A DNA stretch of 64,000 bases from Panopea generosa (taxonomy: Eukaryota; Mollusca; Bivalvia; Adapedonta; Hiatellidae), in contig CM055895.1 in NCBI GenBank assembly GCA_029582155.1, positions 53,473,250 to 53,537,249 on the forward strand, in the 5' to 3' direction. Below the pieces are notes generated by a model. It searched no databases. It saw only the letters and a program-made list of their open reading frames with translations, and was not told where the DNA came from. How positions within the stretch are numbered: the first letter of the stretch is position 1; each line of letters opens with the position of its first letter. The position numbers and the translations under genes were made by a program. This document shows positions 35,521 through 45,688 of the stretch, in pieces.

Positions 35521-35714
35521 TACTATATCTGTCTGGTTACATTATTGTTACTTAGATCTATTAAAGGGACCTATTTTCATGATAAATTATTTCCAGAAGG
35601 CTGCGCCGTCTGCTGACAAAACCTACTCATCTTGATCAGCTATATAGCTATGTATTTCAAACTTTAACAAGAATGGCGACAATATTGATAACCCGATATA
35701 TTTTATATTTACAG

Positions 35715-35813
35715 AGTGGTTTCACCCCACTTCATATCGCTTCCCACTATGGTAACGTAAATGTCGGTACCCTGCTTATACAGAGAGGCGCTGATGTCAA
35801 TTTCAAAGCAAAG
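35715..35813 (+). CDS. ANK: Ankyrin exon 6: ANK repeat 7
   Basis: Thirty-three codons, [20 protein letters not shown] to GADVNFKAK. It matches vertebrate repeat 7 ([14 protein letters not shown]...), with one Ala to Ser change. The acceptor is 'atattttatatttacag' and the donor AAG|GTAATC, one of the weaker donors of the gene. It resumes the frame after exon 5 or after the microexon, since all joins are phase 0. Confidence 0.96.
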
Positions 35814-36354
35814 GTAATCATATATTATGCTTTCATAAAACAACTCAGAATTAATATAGTAATTTCAATAATAAAAGAAAATTAACCACTGCAGAATAAA
35901 TAATGTGATATTATATTGTTCTATGCCTCCAATAGACAATTTTGAATGGATATTGAAGTGTACATAGATGTCTTGTAAGAGTTGTTGAATATCACCCTTG
36001 GCTTACTGACTTAAGGTTGTGGGTTTGACCATAGCTCAATCCATCATCTTAAAAACATTATGTAGGAGAGTTTGCCATTTAATTGTGGAAGGACAGTGGT
36101 TTTACTCGGGTACTCTGGGTTTATTCTGAGGTCCCCCTCCGCAAGTAAAACTGAATCCCATTTATTAACATGTAAATTGTAATGGCATTGAACCCCATTT
36201 AAAAAATAAGATAAATATATGTAATGAATTAAGTGCTTGTTTAAAACTAAAGAAAGCTTGCCTTGTAGACAAAAAAAATAATAAAGAGGAATCTGCTGGA
36301 AGTTATACATATATAACATTGTTGCACATTACAATGATTGTGTTTATATTTCAG
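35814..36354. other. Ankyrin intron 6
   Basis: Its centre is an S1 SINE-like copy (about 35990-36208). The rest is AT-rich. The acceptor is 'gtttatatttcag'. Confidence 0.8.
35990..36208 (+). repeat. SINE-like repeat, family S1, with tail
   Basis: 'cttaaggttgtgggtttgac', 'gttttactcgggtactctgg', 'ggtccccctccgcaagtaaa' and 'aatggcattgaaccccattt' plus an A run give most of the S1 body and the 3' tail. Confidence 0.7.
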
Positions 36355-36453
36355 AACAACATTACCCCACTTCATGTTGCTGGACGATGGGGTAGAAACA
36401 ACATGATCACCCTGCTCTTGGACAACAAGGCAACCATTGATGAGAGAACAAGG
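36355..36453 (+). CDS. ANK: Ankyrin exon 7: ANK repeat 8
   Basis: Thirty-three codons, NNITPLHVAGRWGRNNMITL to KATIDERTR. This is ankyrin repeat 8 by position, between SGFTPLH... and DGLTPLHC.... Vertebrates read NDITPLHVASKRGN...LLLDRGAKIDAKTR. The turn region here, AGRWGRNN, departs from the usual ASKRGNAN, with Trp in the first-helix end. The acceptor is 'gtgtttatatttcag' and the donor AGG|GTAAGA. Phase 0 to 0. Confidence 0.95.
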
Positions 36454-36483
36454 GTAAGATGTGTCGAAATATTGTCTCTTAAC

Positions 36484-36680
36484 CCGTAACTCCATAGATA
36501 CACGTTTTCCCGCACCAATCATAGAATGCCTTCGTAACAAGCAATCTGAACACTTCCTGCACTGTTTTCCACTCTGTCAGTTAATATAAACATAATTCAC
36601 CCATTGCTGATACGTGGTAAATTAATGCTTACAATTTGGAAGAGTCCAAGAAAATGCTCATGAAGCAAACTATTAACTAT
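36484..36680. repeat. Dispersed repeat, copy 2, lacking one hairpin arm
   Basis: It aligns with 32127-32360, but the segment holding the left arm is absent: 'gaatgccttcgtaac' runs straight into 'aagcaatctgaacacttcct'. Flanking blocks 'gttttcccgcaccaatca' and 'cagttaatataaacataatt' are conserved. Confidence 0.75.
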
Positions 36681-37256
36681 CTGAATGTTGTCTTGCAAAC
36701 ACCTCACTTTTAACAAAAGGAGGAACATTCCATCAATTGACTGACAGTGCACTTTAATCTTGAGAGCTTATGTATAGCATCAAATCAGGCCCCTGTTTCA
36801 TCGACATGTTTAAGGACATATACTTTAATACTTGAAATCTTAAATCTAAGAAAAGCTTTCAGGTGATATTGGATACTCAGACAGGTTTGGTCCCATTGAT
36901 ATTAATTATATAACATATAAATAACCAGTCAAAATTAAAGTTTTAAAGTATTTAAGTAAAATGTTGGTGAAACTGAAGCCTCATTAGGACCAGAGTTTAA
37001 TTCATTAATATTTTTCTTGAAAAGGATTTTTAGGTAAATTGTGTTAAGTTTAGTTTCCTTCTTGACTTTACAAACTCGAAAACTTTTTTTAATTCCATTT
37101 CGAAACATCCTTTATGATGCTTCTGGCCTGAAATGGTGTAATTGGCTGCTCTGCAATCCTTGTTTATAAATTATAAAATGTAAAAGAGACAAACCTGACT
37201 TTTCCTTTCAAAGTGTGAGCAAAATATCAAATAGTGCATTGTGTCACATGTGGGGG

Positions 37257-37465
37257 TGGTCCTCGGTGGCCCAGTTGTCACTTATCTCTGACCGCTAAGG
37301 TCGTAGGTTCGAGTCCCACTCGCTCCAGAAACTTTAAGTGAGGAAGATTCCAGTTACTTATGGAAGGACAGTGGTCTGACTCATTCTTCCTCCACTGATA
37401 AAGCTGGATATATCATATAAAACCTGAAATGTGTTGAAAATGGCATTAAATCCCATTAGAAAAAA
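37257..37465 (+). repeat. SINE-like repeat, family S1, near complete
   Basis: 'gtcctcggtggcccagttgt' (decayed A-box head), 'ctgaccgctaaggtcgtagg', B-box 'ggttcgagtcc', 'cactcgctccagaaacttta', 'gaaggacagtggtctgactc', 'cttcctccactgataaagct' and tail 'gaaaatggcattaaatccca' are all in order, followed by an A run. Confidence 0.8.
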
Positions 37466-37619
37466 AGTCACATGGACCCAGTTGTAGTTACAAACCCTTA
37501 TGTTCACAGCTGTAGCTAAGTTGGACCTGAGTCCATGAAATCTGTGTTTCCCATGTACACAATAATTATGCAGACTTAATATTAAATTATTAATCAGAAG
37601 TGTGTCCCTACTATTACAG

Positions 37620-37718
37620 GATGGACTGACGCCACTCCATTGTGCAGCCAGGAGCGGCCATGAAAATGTTGTCGATACGCTGCTGATAAGAGGTGCTCCT
37701 CATCAGTCAAAAACAAAG
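37620..37718 (+). CDS. ANK: Ankyrin exon 8: ANK repeat 9
   Basis: Thirty-three codons, [20 protein letters not shown] to GAPHQSKTK. The TPLHC signature is specific to ankyrin repeat 9 (vertebrates [14 protein letters not shown]...). The acceptor is 'ccctactattacag' and the donor AAG|GTGAGT. Phase 0 to 0. Confidence 0.96.
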
Positions 37719-38040
37719 GTGAGTTTGGCTTTTATTCTTGCAAACCTGCGCAATGACCTGATCTGGGAAATACACAAAAGAACAAATTTATTTCCTTTTA
37801 ATGTTAATTTTAATATATTGAAATGAAACTTAAACGTGTAAATATAAATAAAGGTATGATAACAAAATTATTAAAAAAATGTAAACCTTTTTTGTGATGC
37901 CTGTAAAGACTTGCAGACACTTCAGAAATGCACTGTTGAAGTCGTCAGTCACATTGTCATTTTAAACTGATAACTACAGATTCCTTGTAAGATATTTTGA
38001 ATAACTAAATGTTTTAAAGATGAAATATTTGTTATCACAG
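37719..38040. other. Ankyrin intron 8
   Basis: A short AT-rich intron with no repeats or open segments noticed. It ends in 'aatatttgttatcacag'. Confidence 0.85.
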
Positions 38041-38238
38041 AATGGACTTACCCCATTACACATGGCCGCCCAGGGAGACCACGTAGACTGTGCACGCCTA
38101 CTCTTGTACCATAAATCCTCGGTCGATGATGTCACCATGGACTACCTGACTCCGCTGCATGTCGCCGCCCACTGCGGCAATGTCAACACAGCAAAACTGC
38201 TCCTTGACAGGAAATGTGATGCCAATGGCAGAGCTCTT
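38041..38238 (+). CDS. ANK: Ankyrin exon 9: ANK repeats 10 and 11
   Basis: Sixty-six codons, [20 protein letters not shown] ... [20 protein letters not shown] ... CDANGRAL. It matches the vertebrate repeats (NGLSPLHMATQGDH..., [14 protein letters not shown]...), which also share one 198-bp exon. The VDDVT linker is invariant. The acceptor is 'tttgttatcacag' and the donor CTT|GTACGT, unusual for lacking AG before the cut. The next acceptor for this donor sits in the 75-bp acceptor array. Confidence 0.96.
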
Positions 38239-39085
38239 GTACGTAATCGTCAATGGTGAATCTACTCTTTGAAAAATTGGACACACAACCTTATTCTTTT
38301 TTACATTCATAAAAACATACATGTCATACCTCATGGCATGTGACAAAATCTCACAGAATTTTTACCAATTTACAGTCCTGAAAATATCACATGTATGTAA
38401 ATATTATTCAATTTTCTGGGGCATTTGCTTCTATATACTCATGGTTTGATTAGAATTACGGATAAGGAATTTTAAAAACTAAAAAGATATTAATTTAAAA
38501 AGTTGGAGTGTCTAAATATATATTTGATATTCTCTGTTTGGCTTTTACATCTGACTATAAAATGGTTTCACAGCACTGCATATTGCCTGTAAGAATACTT
38601 GATATTCTCTGTTTAAGTTTTACATCTGACTATACAATGGTTCCACACCACTGCATATTGCCTGTAAGAATACTTGATATTCTCTGTTTGACTTTTACAT
38701 CTGACTATACAATGGTTTCACACCACTGCATATTGCCTGTAAGAATACTTGATATTATCTGTTTAACTTTTACATCTGACTATAGAATGGTTTCACACCA
38801 CTGCATATTGCCTGTAAGAATACTTGATATTCTCTGTTTGACTTTTACATCTGACTATAGAATGGTTTCACACCACTGTATATTGCCTGTAAGAATACTT
38901 GATATTCTCTGTTTAAGTTTTACATCTGACTATAGAATGGTTTCACACCACTGCATATTGCCTGTAAGAATACTTGATATTCTCTGTTTGACTTTTACAT
39001 CTGACTATAGAATGGTTTCACACCACTGCATATTGCCTGTAGGAATACTTGATATTCTCTGTTTAACTTTTACATCTGACTATAG
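38239..39085. other. Ankyrin intron 9, largely a tandem array of the exon 10 acceptor
   Basis: About 270 bp of AT-rich DNA is followed by the 75-bp array (38526-39120), whose last unit supplies the real 3' splice site at 39084-39085. Confidence 0.85.
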
Positions 39086-39120
39086 AATGGTTTCACACCA
39101 CTGCATATTGCCTGTAAGAA
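38526..39120 (+). repeat. Eight 75-bp units duplicating the exon 10 acceptor and exon start
   Basis: Units start at 38526, 38601, 38676, 38751, 38826, 38901, 38976 and 39051, exactly 75 bp apart. Each has the intron end 'tttacatctgactat' plus AG/AC/AA, then the first 28-35 bases of exon 10 ('aatggtttcacaccactgca' ...). The AG is AA in copy 1, AC in copies 2 and 3, and AG in copies 4-8. After the exon piece, copies 1-6 have a donor-like CCT|GTAAGAATA and copy 7 GTAGGAATA; in copy 8 the true exon carries on instead. Because 75 is divisible by three, a 210-codon open frame covers the array. It has no independent support. Confidence 0.95.
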
Positions 39121-39184
39121 GAACAGAATCAAGGTCGTAGAGTTGTTGCTGAAGTATGGGGCATCCATCGAGGCCACAACAGAG
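39086..39184 (+). CDS. ANK: Ankyrin exon 10: ANK repeat 12
   Basis: Thirty-three codons, [20 protein letters not shown] to GASIEATTE. It is almost identical to vertebrate repeat 12 ([33 protein letters not shown]). The first 35 bases are shared with seven upstream 75-bp copies, and only this copy continues into 'gaacagaatcaaggtcgtag'. The acceptor is 'catctgactatag', with a modest pyrimidine tract, and the donor GAG|GTTTGT. Using an upstream AG (copies 4-7) without splicing on reads [13 protein letters not shown] and then stops, so accurate acceptor choice matters here. Confidence 0.96.
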
Positions 39185-39745
39185 GTTTGTCTTGTTACAA
39201 TAGTCATAAATAGTTCATATTTAAAATTCAAACCTACCAACATTATAATTTTTCATTTGAGGGTTTGGTTGTTTGCCAGCAGTTTCATGTTCTGATGCCT
39301 AAAAGATTGTTTGCTAATGGAATAGTGGTGAAGTGAGTAGAAAGTAAGTCACTCATGCCAGAGGTCATGGGTTGGATCCCAGTCTGGACCTGGTTGCCTC
39401 ATTTACATCACCTGGTACTGGTTTAACGAAAACAGACTCAAGAGCCAATTACAAATGCTCTGAGTTAATTTCTTAATTAAACTAAAATAGATCTCTATTA
39501 TAGAACAAAGACATTGTACATGAAAGTTTAAAGGGTAGGACATGTGAAACATAAATGTTAAGGAAACAACTGTCCCAAAACAAAGCTTTGAAAACCTATA
39601 AAAAATGATACACTTATTAATATAGTTTCTTTGTTTAATGTTTAACTTTAAAAAAAACAAAAAAACTTTTTAAATATTAAAAAGAATTTGCATTAACAGT
39701 ATTGTTTGCTGCACGACGTTAATCATTATGCTGTAAAATTTTCAG
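39185..39745. other. Ankyrin intron 10
   Basis: It contains an S3-like SINE copy (39319-39450) and otherwise AT-rich DNA. It ends in 'gctgtaaaattttcag'. Confidence 0.8.
39319..39450 (+). repeat. SINE-like repeat, family S3-related
   Basis: 'gaggtcatgggttggatccc' (B-box region), 'cacctggtactggtttaacg' and 'gactcaagagccaattacaa' parallel the 63063-63240 copy ('caggttctacctagg', 'tcatataagctctgag'). Confidence 0.5.
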
Positions 39746-39943
39746 TCTGGATTGTCACCATTGCACGTGGCTTCCTTCATGGGTCACATGAACATTGTCA
39801 TCTACCTGATACAACACGACGCAAAACCAGATTATCCGACAGTCCGCGGTGAAACGGCACTACATTTGGCGGCACGTGCCCAGCAGACAGATATTATCAG
39901 GATTCTGCTGCGTAACGGAGCGACGGTTGATGCACGGGCAAGA
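39746..39943 (+). CDS. ANK: Ankyrin exon 11: ANK repeats 13 and 14
   Basis: Sixty-six codons, [20 protein letters not shown] ... [20 protein letters not shown] ... GATVDARAR. It is homologous to vertebrate SGLTPIHVAAFMGH... and [15 protein letters not shown].... The conserved VRGETALH junction marks repeat 14. Repeat 13 has SPLH. The acceptor is 'gtaaaattttcag' and the donor AGA|GTAAGT. The double exon is phase 0 to 0. Confidence 0.96.
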
Positions 39944-42900
39944 GTAAGTATTTTGCGCAAGGAATTTGTCGCAAATAAAAGACATTATTGTTTTTATGTT
40001 ATGGTCCTATTTATTATAGGTTACTTATCCCAGAACAGTTTATTCCTCTGTACAAATGTTCCATATACTCTACATCAATTGTAAATTTGATGTTTTCATG
40101 GTTTCAGTTGACCACCCTATCTGCTTATACCTCCAAGACAAATATTCTTCAAAAAAATGTTTTGTTTCTCAACAGAAATTGCTTTTTAGACTCCCGTAGA
40201 CTTATTAATTCAGTTGACCACCCTGTCTGATAAAACCTCTGAGACATATTTTCTTCCAGAGTTCATCTGAATCCCAACAGAAATTGCTTTTTAGACTCGT
40301 ATACTTATTAATTTCAACAATATTTTTTTGTTACCCCCTCCATCATACTGACCCGTCTTATTGACTATTTTGTTGATATCAACATGTTGACCCCATTTTG
40401 TTAACCCCATCATATTCATCAGATCATGTTGACCCTGTCTTATTGACCATTTTGTTAACCCAATCATATTCATCAGATCATGTTGACCCTGTCTTATTGA
40501 CCATTTTGTTAACCCCATCATATTCATCCCATCATGTTGACCCTGTCTTATTGACCATTTTGTTAACCCCATCATATTCATCAGATCATTCTGACCCTGT
40601 CTTATTGACCATTTTGTTAACCCCACCATATTCATCCGATCATGTTGACCCTGTCTTATTGACCACTTTGTTAACCCCATCATATTCATCTGATCATTTT
40701 GACCCTGTCTTATTGACCATTTTGTTAACCCCATCATATTCATGTCTTATTGACCACTTTGTTAACCCCATCATATTCATCTGATCATTTTGACCCCAGC
40801 ATATATGACCCCCATGTTATTGATCTCCCACTGATGATACAAGCCACATGACTGACTGTATGGACTGTAACCTAATCTGCTACTTCCAGAATTAATGAAG
40901 CCAGTCATGTCCAGGATCAATAATACCCTGGTGAATGTCATTATTAACTATTCGTATATAGTATTCCTGGCAACGTGAATGTTTCTGGGGTCAAAACTAA
41001 TCAGTAATTGCTGAGGGATTCAAAGCAAAAATTCATGAACATAATAAATCAGTCTTGTGTTCAAAAGTAGCTTAATGTTTTATTAAAATAAATCTTCATT
41101 CCTTTTGATTTACAGTCAAATCTGTATATAAGACAAATCTGTAAGCGGTCACCTGTATTAAGCAGTCATTTGTCTTAAGCAGTCACTTTTCACAGCAATA
41201 TAACCTGTTTCAAGCAACAACCTGACTTAAAGGCCACTTTTGCTACTTTCACTTGATATGCTGACTTGATAAGACAGGTGTAACTGTATATATGCTGTAA
41301 AAGTTTTGTGCCAAACATGTGTTTTTTTGTGCAGGGTACTGGTACCCTTTTAAAAGAAATATATCTTTTTATAAAACATTAAGTTGCTCCTTCAAACATC
41401 TTATTAAAATTTCTTACTTCCCATCAACATTTGTGTCCTTGGTAAATTATTTGAAAGTATTTTTAGCTACTGTTTCAAGAGGTCTCTTCATATTAATGGC
41501 ACTAACTACTCGCTGACAATAATTGGTCTCAGCGGCGCTGGAACTGGCCGGGTGATCAATAAACACTGCTCATTAAGACTGTATTGGAATTTTAGCCTTG
41601 GATTTCCTGCCTGCATCATTTTCCCATTTAAAACCCAAACACTGTAGTTATTAGGTATCTTGCCAACAGTGTCTGTGTTGAGATACAAATATGTTTCTAG
41701 GTTATTTTTATTGATGAAGGACAAAAGGCAGACAAGGGCTTTGGTGATTGTCCATGTTCTTGTTGACTTAAAGTATGGCTGTCACGGAATCAGAAGTTTG
41801 ATCACCTCAGGCCTTGAAATTTCTAATAAAAGCTACCCATCCTCCCTGTTCAACATTTCATTTGATGCTTAAAATCAAAGAAATATTGAGCCAGTTTCTT
41901 AAATCTTATTCGTCCTGACCAAATGTTCACCCGTCATGGCAAGCTGATGAGTCGAATTTTCGAGCTCTGCACCTTTATGTTTAATGATAGTTTTATCATC
42001 TCCAAGTATTTGAGGAAGAAGTTGGTTCTAAACAGATTCATATATACATGTCTTTTTCCACAAATAAACTGGACTTCATATTTAACATGTAATGTGCTGA
42101 AAATGACGCTTAACCCTTTTTAAACTCCTCTTTCAAAACGTCTGGAACATTTTAACCGAATTCTGAAGATCTAACGTTGCAAAATCTGCAATTTGTTGTC
42201 CTTCAGGATCATGTCCTTTTGCTATTTAAAATAAATAAATTCGACATTATCTCTGATTATATTTAAAATCTGAATTTTTACTGATACTGGAATCAGCATG
42301 AATAAAACAACATTGTAGTTGGACTGTAACCAGTCATAAATCTGGATCACAGACTTAATCCATCTTATTACATGACATCTGCCAATAAATGTCTTATGTC
42401 CAAATGTAAAAAACAGGTTATTTCATTCCTGTCGCACAATTCATACAGGTCTAACATGTTCCATTTCTATCATGTTGTCCTACATTTGGTCAAAGTTTCT
42501 AACGAATGACCAATCAGTATGTAGGTGGACACTGCTGCAGAATCCTCCCAAGCTGAGACAGCTAATTGCAGATTTTGATTTGTTACAGGAAAACTTCAAT
42601 ATAATGTGAAGACCTTGAAATCTAGTTTTTCCATATTTCAATGTTGCTGAGGGGAGAAAAAAAAAACACCGAAATATTAGAACTTGCATCCTTCTCTTCC
42701 AAGCCATTGATTAATTGAGTTGACTGCATAGTGACAGTGTTGATTGGTCTGGACTTCACAACTTCGGATAATTAAGTGCCAAGAGTTATTCCAGTTTAGC
42801 CAATATTCCTCCCAGACAAGTTAATATTGTCGTAGTGACGATGATAACAATTATATATTTTAGTCTACCTCATCTTTGATTTTACCAGACCAATCAGTAT

Positions 42901-43310
42901 ATTTACGAGAAATAAAGTATTCTTCTTGATGGATACATTTTAATTCAGTTGTTTATGTTGTATACATTAGAATAAACCACCAGACAACATATAATTTGTC
43001 TACCGCATGCATTTTGGCTGTAAAACAATATCTGCTTGAAAATTTATATGAAAAATTTGTTATTAAATGTCTAGAAATGTGCTGCACAAAACAACCTGCA
43101 TTCTGATTGACTTTAAGAAGTAGGAACTTTGCCAGTTATGTGGTTAAAAAAAAGAAAAGAAAAGAATTTTTTGTGACTTTAATACTTTCAATACTGTCTC
43201 AGTTTTATTGAATTACTATAAAGGTCAGTTATTGTATTAAACAATGATTCAGAGTTATGTATAGTGTTTTCTTTACTTGTTTTTACATATCCTGCTATGT
43301 ATATTTACAG
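39944..43310. other. Ankyrin intron 11
   Basis: It includes the 54-bp minisatellite (40359-40797), a stretch resembling a small dispersed element (about 41110-41300, with 'gtcaaatctgtatataagac' and 'cttaagcagtcac'), and a diverged S1 tail (about 42000-42124). No exon-like segment was recognised. Confidence 0.75.
40359..40797. repeat. Minisatellite, 54-bp unit, about 8 copies
   Basis: The unit is 'attttgttaaccccatcata' plus 'ttcatcagatcatgttgacc' plus 'ctgtcttattgacc'. Starts at 40449 and 40503 show the period. The length is divisible by three, so open frames of 128-150 codons occur on both strands. They are not genes. Confidence 0.95.
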
Positions 43311-43508
43311 GAACAACAGACCCCTCTGCATATTGCAGCTCGTCTTGGTAACGTTGACAACGTCGTGTTACTTCTACAGCACGGGGCCAAGCCAGACGCC
43401 ACGACTAAGGACCTGTACACTCCGCTGCACATAGCAGCCAAGGAGGGTCACGAGGAGGTGGCATCTGTCTTACTGGAACAGGACGCTAACCTCAACCTCA
43501 CTACCAAG
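43311..43508 (+). CDS. ANK: Ankyrin exon 12: ANK repeats 15 and 16
   Basis: Sixty-six codons, [20 protein letters not shown] ... [20 protein letters not shown] ... ANLNLTTK. Repeat 15 begins with E-Q-Q where vertebrates have D-D-Q-TPLH. Repeat 16 matches GYTPLHLSAREGHEDVA.... The acceptor is 'ctatgtatatttacag' and the donor AAG|GTAAGA. If the intron is kept, the frame stays open for 48 more codons through a 33-bp tandem array. Confidence 0.96.
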
Positions 43509-44040
43509 GTAAGAAATAAACAATCTGAACCTCAAATTTCAGGTGTGAAATGTCATTCTGAACCTCAAACTTCAGGTATGAAATGTCAGTCTGCACTTCA
43601 AACTTCAGGTATGAAATGTCAGTCTGAACCGCAAACTTCAGGTATGAATTGTTAGTCTGAACCAACCTCACAACTTGGGTCAGAAGATATAATCTGAAGA
43701 ACATTTTGATTTGAACTAACCACTTCATTATTTGCTGTATTATGAACTTGTCCCTTAGATAGTAGATAATATATTGATTTGTGACATGCATGTTTGGTTA
43801 AGGCAGTACTTTCTCTTGTCATCATGCAAGTCAGTCCAAGTACAAACGTTTGTAGATTATTGTATAATTTATGCTTCTCTGGTGTGGTAGTAAATGTAAA
43901 AGTTATGATTATGTTGTCAGACAATAACATTACAAAAAATAATAGAGCTCATTCATTTTGTAGGCTCAGCTAGAATTTCTGAATTGTTTTAATTTTAACC
44001 ACAGAAAACTGCACAGGTTTTTATCTATATTCACTTACAG
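43509..44040. other. Ankyrin intron 12 with an in-frame 33-bp array at its start
   Basis: The first 150 bases are a 33-bp tandem array (43520-43665). The rest is AT-rich and unremarkable. The acceptor is 'ctatattcacttacag'. Confidence 0.85.
43520..43665 (+). repeat. Tandem array, 33-bp unit, about 4.4 copies, beside a 5' splice site
   Basis: The unit is 'tctgaacctcaaacttcagg' plus 'tatgaaatgtcag'. It begins about a dozen bases inside the intron and stays in frame with exon 12 until a TAG at 43653. Each unit carries CTTCAG|GTATGA or a variant, which looks like both an acceptor and a donor. Confidence 0.9.
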
Positions 44041-44238
44041 AAAGGGTTCACTCCACTTCACATCGCAGCCAAATATGGACAACTCAAGGTTGCCAAGCTG
44101 CTACTGCAGAAGGACGCCAACCCCGATGTTCAAGGCAAGAATGGTCTGACACCACTACATGTAGCCACCCACTACAACCATGTCGGTGTCGCCCTGCTTC
44201 TTCTCAACAGCAAGGCTTCGCCACATTCCACTGCCAAG
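44041..44238 (+). CDS. ANK: Ankyrin exon 13: ANK repeats 17 and 18
   Basis: Sixty-six codons, [20 protein letters not shown] ... [20 protein letters not shown] ... KASPHSTAK. It matches vertebrate KGFTPLHVAAKYGK... and [14 protein letters not shown]...GASPHAAAK. The acceptor is 'tatattcacttacag' and the donor AAG|GTTTGT. Phase 0 to 0. Confidence 0.96.
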
Positions 44239-45094
44239 GTTTGTTCAGTATATAACATACTGTTTAGTTTACACTAATTTAGATAAACTCGATTGCATCT
44301 GGTCGAGCTGGAACTGAACCCAAAACCTCTGTCATGAGAGGGCAACCCTCTCTCCACTAGAAAGTATCACTCCACTTAAAGATACTGTCTACATAATTCA
44401 TTCAGTGATGCTGAAATAAACATAAAATCTCTCCTACAATCACACTGAAAGAAGATGGGTGTTAACGGTAAGTTCTGTGTTCTGTACTTAAAGCTGGTGA
44501 TTAGACGAACAACCAATATAAAGAGAAGATAAAAAAGTTAATACAAAATGGTTTCCTTCATCTGCATTGGTATACATTCTGTTTCTGAACAGAGGTGTTG
44601 CATCCTTATTTAACGTCATTTTCATCACATCACAGGTTATATATGATATACAGTTTTATTGGCGGAGGAATATCTCACGGTAAGTCTGTGAAAAAACCAC
44701 CATCCTTAAATACCAGTCAAACTTTCTCACTTAAACTTTTTAATGTCCCTGTCATTTATAGAGGAGGGGCATATATAATTGCACATGTCAGTATGTATGT
44801 CACACTTTGTTGTCATAGTAAATTTCTCAACCGATTTTCATTAAACTTGATATTTTTGACTGAGCTGTGCTCGATTGAATCACCACAGCATTGAGAGGTA
44901 AGTGAGAGGTAAGTGATCTTGAGATGGTGGCTTAGATCTCCCAGCCACAAAGCGTCCATCCCTACTTCTGATTTTCTGGCACTCTGATATATAAATGATA
45001 CAAACAATAAGTCTTTATTTACATTTAACTACTAATTAGTCTTCCATTAACGATGCTTGTTATATACATATATAGTTTTTATGTCCCATTCCAG
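44239..45094. other. Ankyrin intron 13
   Basis: It holds a decayed SINE-like piece ('ctggaactgaacccaaaacc', about 44308) and a minus-strand S1 head fragment (about 44890-44945, 'aggtaagtgatcttgagatg'). Nothing else was recognised. Confidence 0.7.
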
Positions 45095-45193
45095 AATGGA
45101 TACACTCCACTGCACATAGCAGCAAAGAAGAACCAGATGGATATTGCAACCACTCTCCTGGAGTATGGCGCCAAACCCAACGCAGAATCTAAG
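45095..45193 (+). CDS. ANK: Ankyrin exon 14: ANK repeat 19
   Basis: Thirty-three codons, [20 protein letters not shown] to GAKPNAESK. The first 27 residues are identical or nearly so to vertebrate repeat 19 ([26 protein letters not shown]...), the best-conserved stretch of the gene here. The acceptor is 'tatgtcccattccag' and the donor AAG|GTATAC. Phase 0 to 0. Confidence 0.97.
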
Positions 45194-45688
45194 GTATACA
45201 TGTACTACTTGACGACAGTTACTTGATAAAACCAGTATATCAATGTACGATGAGAAGATTGTTGATGTGTTTCTTAGATGAAAATGTTTTTGTTCAGTTA
45301 CCAGTATTTTTAATAGATGATATTCAGTACTAGTCTGGCCAGTTTTTTTCCTTTAAGGTACAAACATGATGAGTCACTGTTTATTGGAAATTACTCCGCA
45401 GAAATTGCATTGTCAAACTGACTGTGTTAAAACAAAAAAAGTTATTAGTTATTATGTACTTGCATCTACATCTAATTATGGGAAATGAAAGTGCAACACT
45501 CATTACAGATTAAGTCAATTGTTAAAACAAGAAAATAGAATTATCCTTCAAACTTCATAATCAAATATTTTAGAGAATTTGTATACTGGTGTTATTGTAT
45601 ACATTTTTCATGTCAGATTTAAAAAGAGATGAACAATTATTTATCTGTTTTATGCAATATTCATGTACGAGCAATTCTTCTGTTTCAG
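45194..45688. other. Ankyrin intron 14
   Basis: AT-rich with no repeat or exon-like segment noticed. The acceptor 'gcaattcttctgtttcag' is strong. Confidence 0.85.

Larger units (their letters stand above)
30361..35714. other. Ankyrin intron between the microexon and exon 6
   Basis: It holds an inverted-repeat element (30842-31000), a dispersed repeat with a hairpin (32127-32360), S1 SINE-like copies (32964, 34137, 34989), a TA run (about 33785-33811) and a short 'agccatgtat' array (35340-35520). No other exon-like segment was recognised. Confidence 0.7.
36454..37619. other. Ankyrin intron 7
   Basis: It starts with the second copy of the dispersed hairpin repeat (36484-36680) and contains an S1 SINE-like copy (37257-37465). 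Nothing else was recognised. Confidence 0.75.

Noticed and set aside
38508-39140. A 210-codon open frame with a 25-residue repeat
   Set aside because: It is the out-of-frame reading of the 75-bp acceptor array and overlaps the real exon 10 in another frame.
40291-40784. Open frames of 128-150 codons on both strands
   Set aside because: They result from the 54-bp unit being divisible by three.
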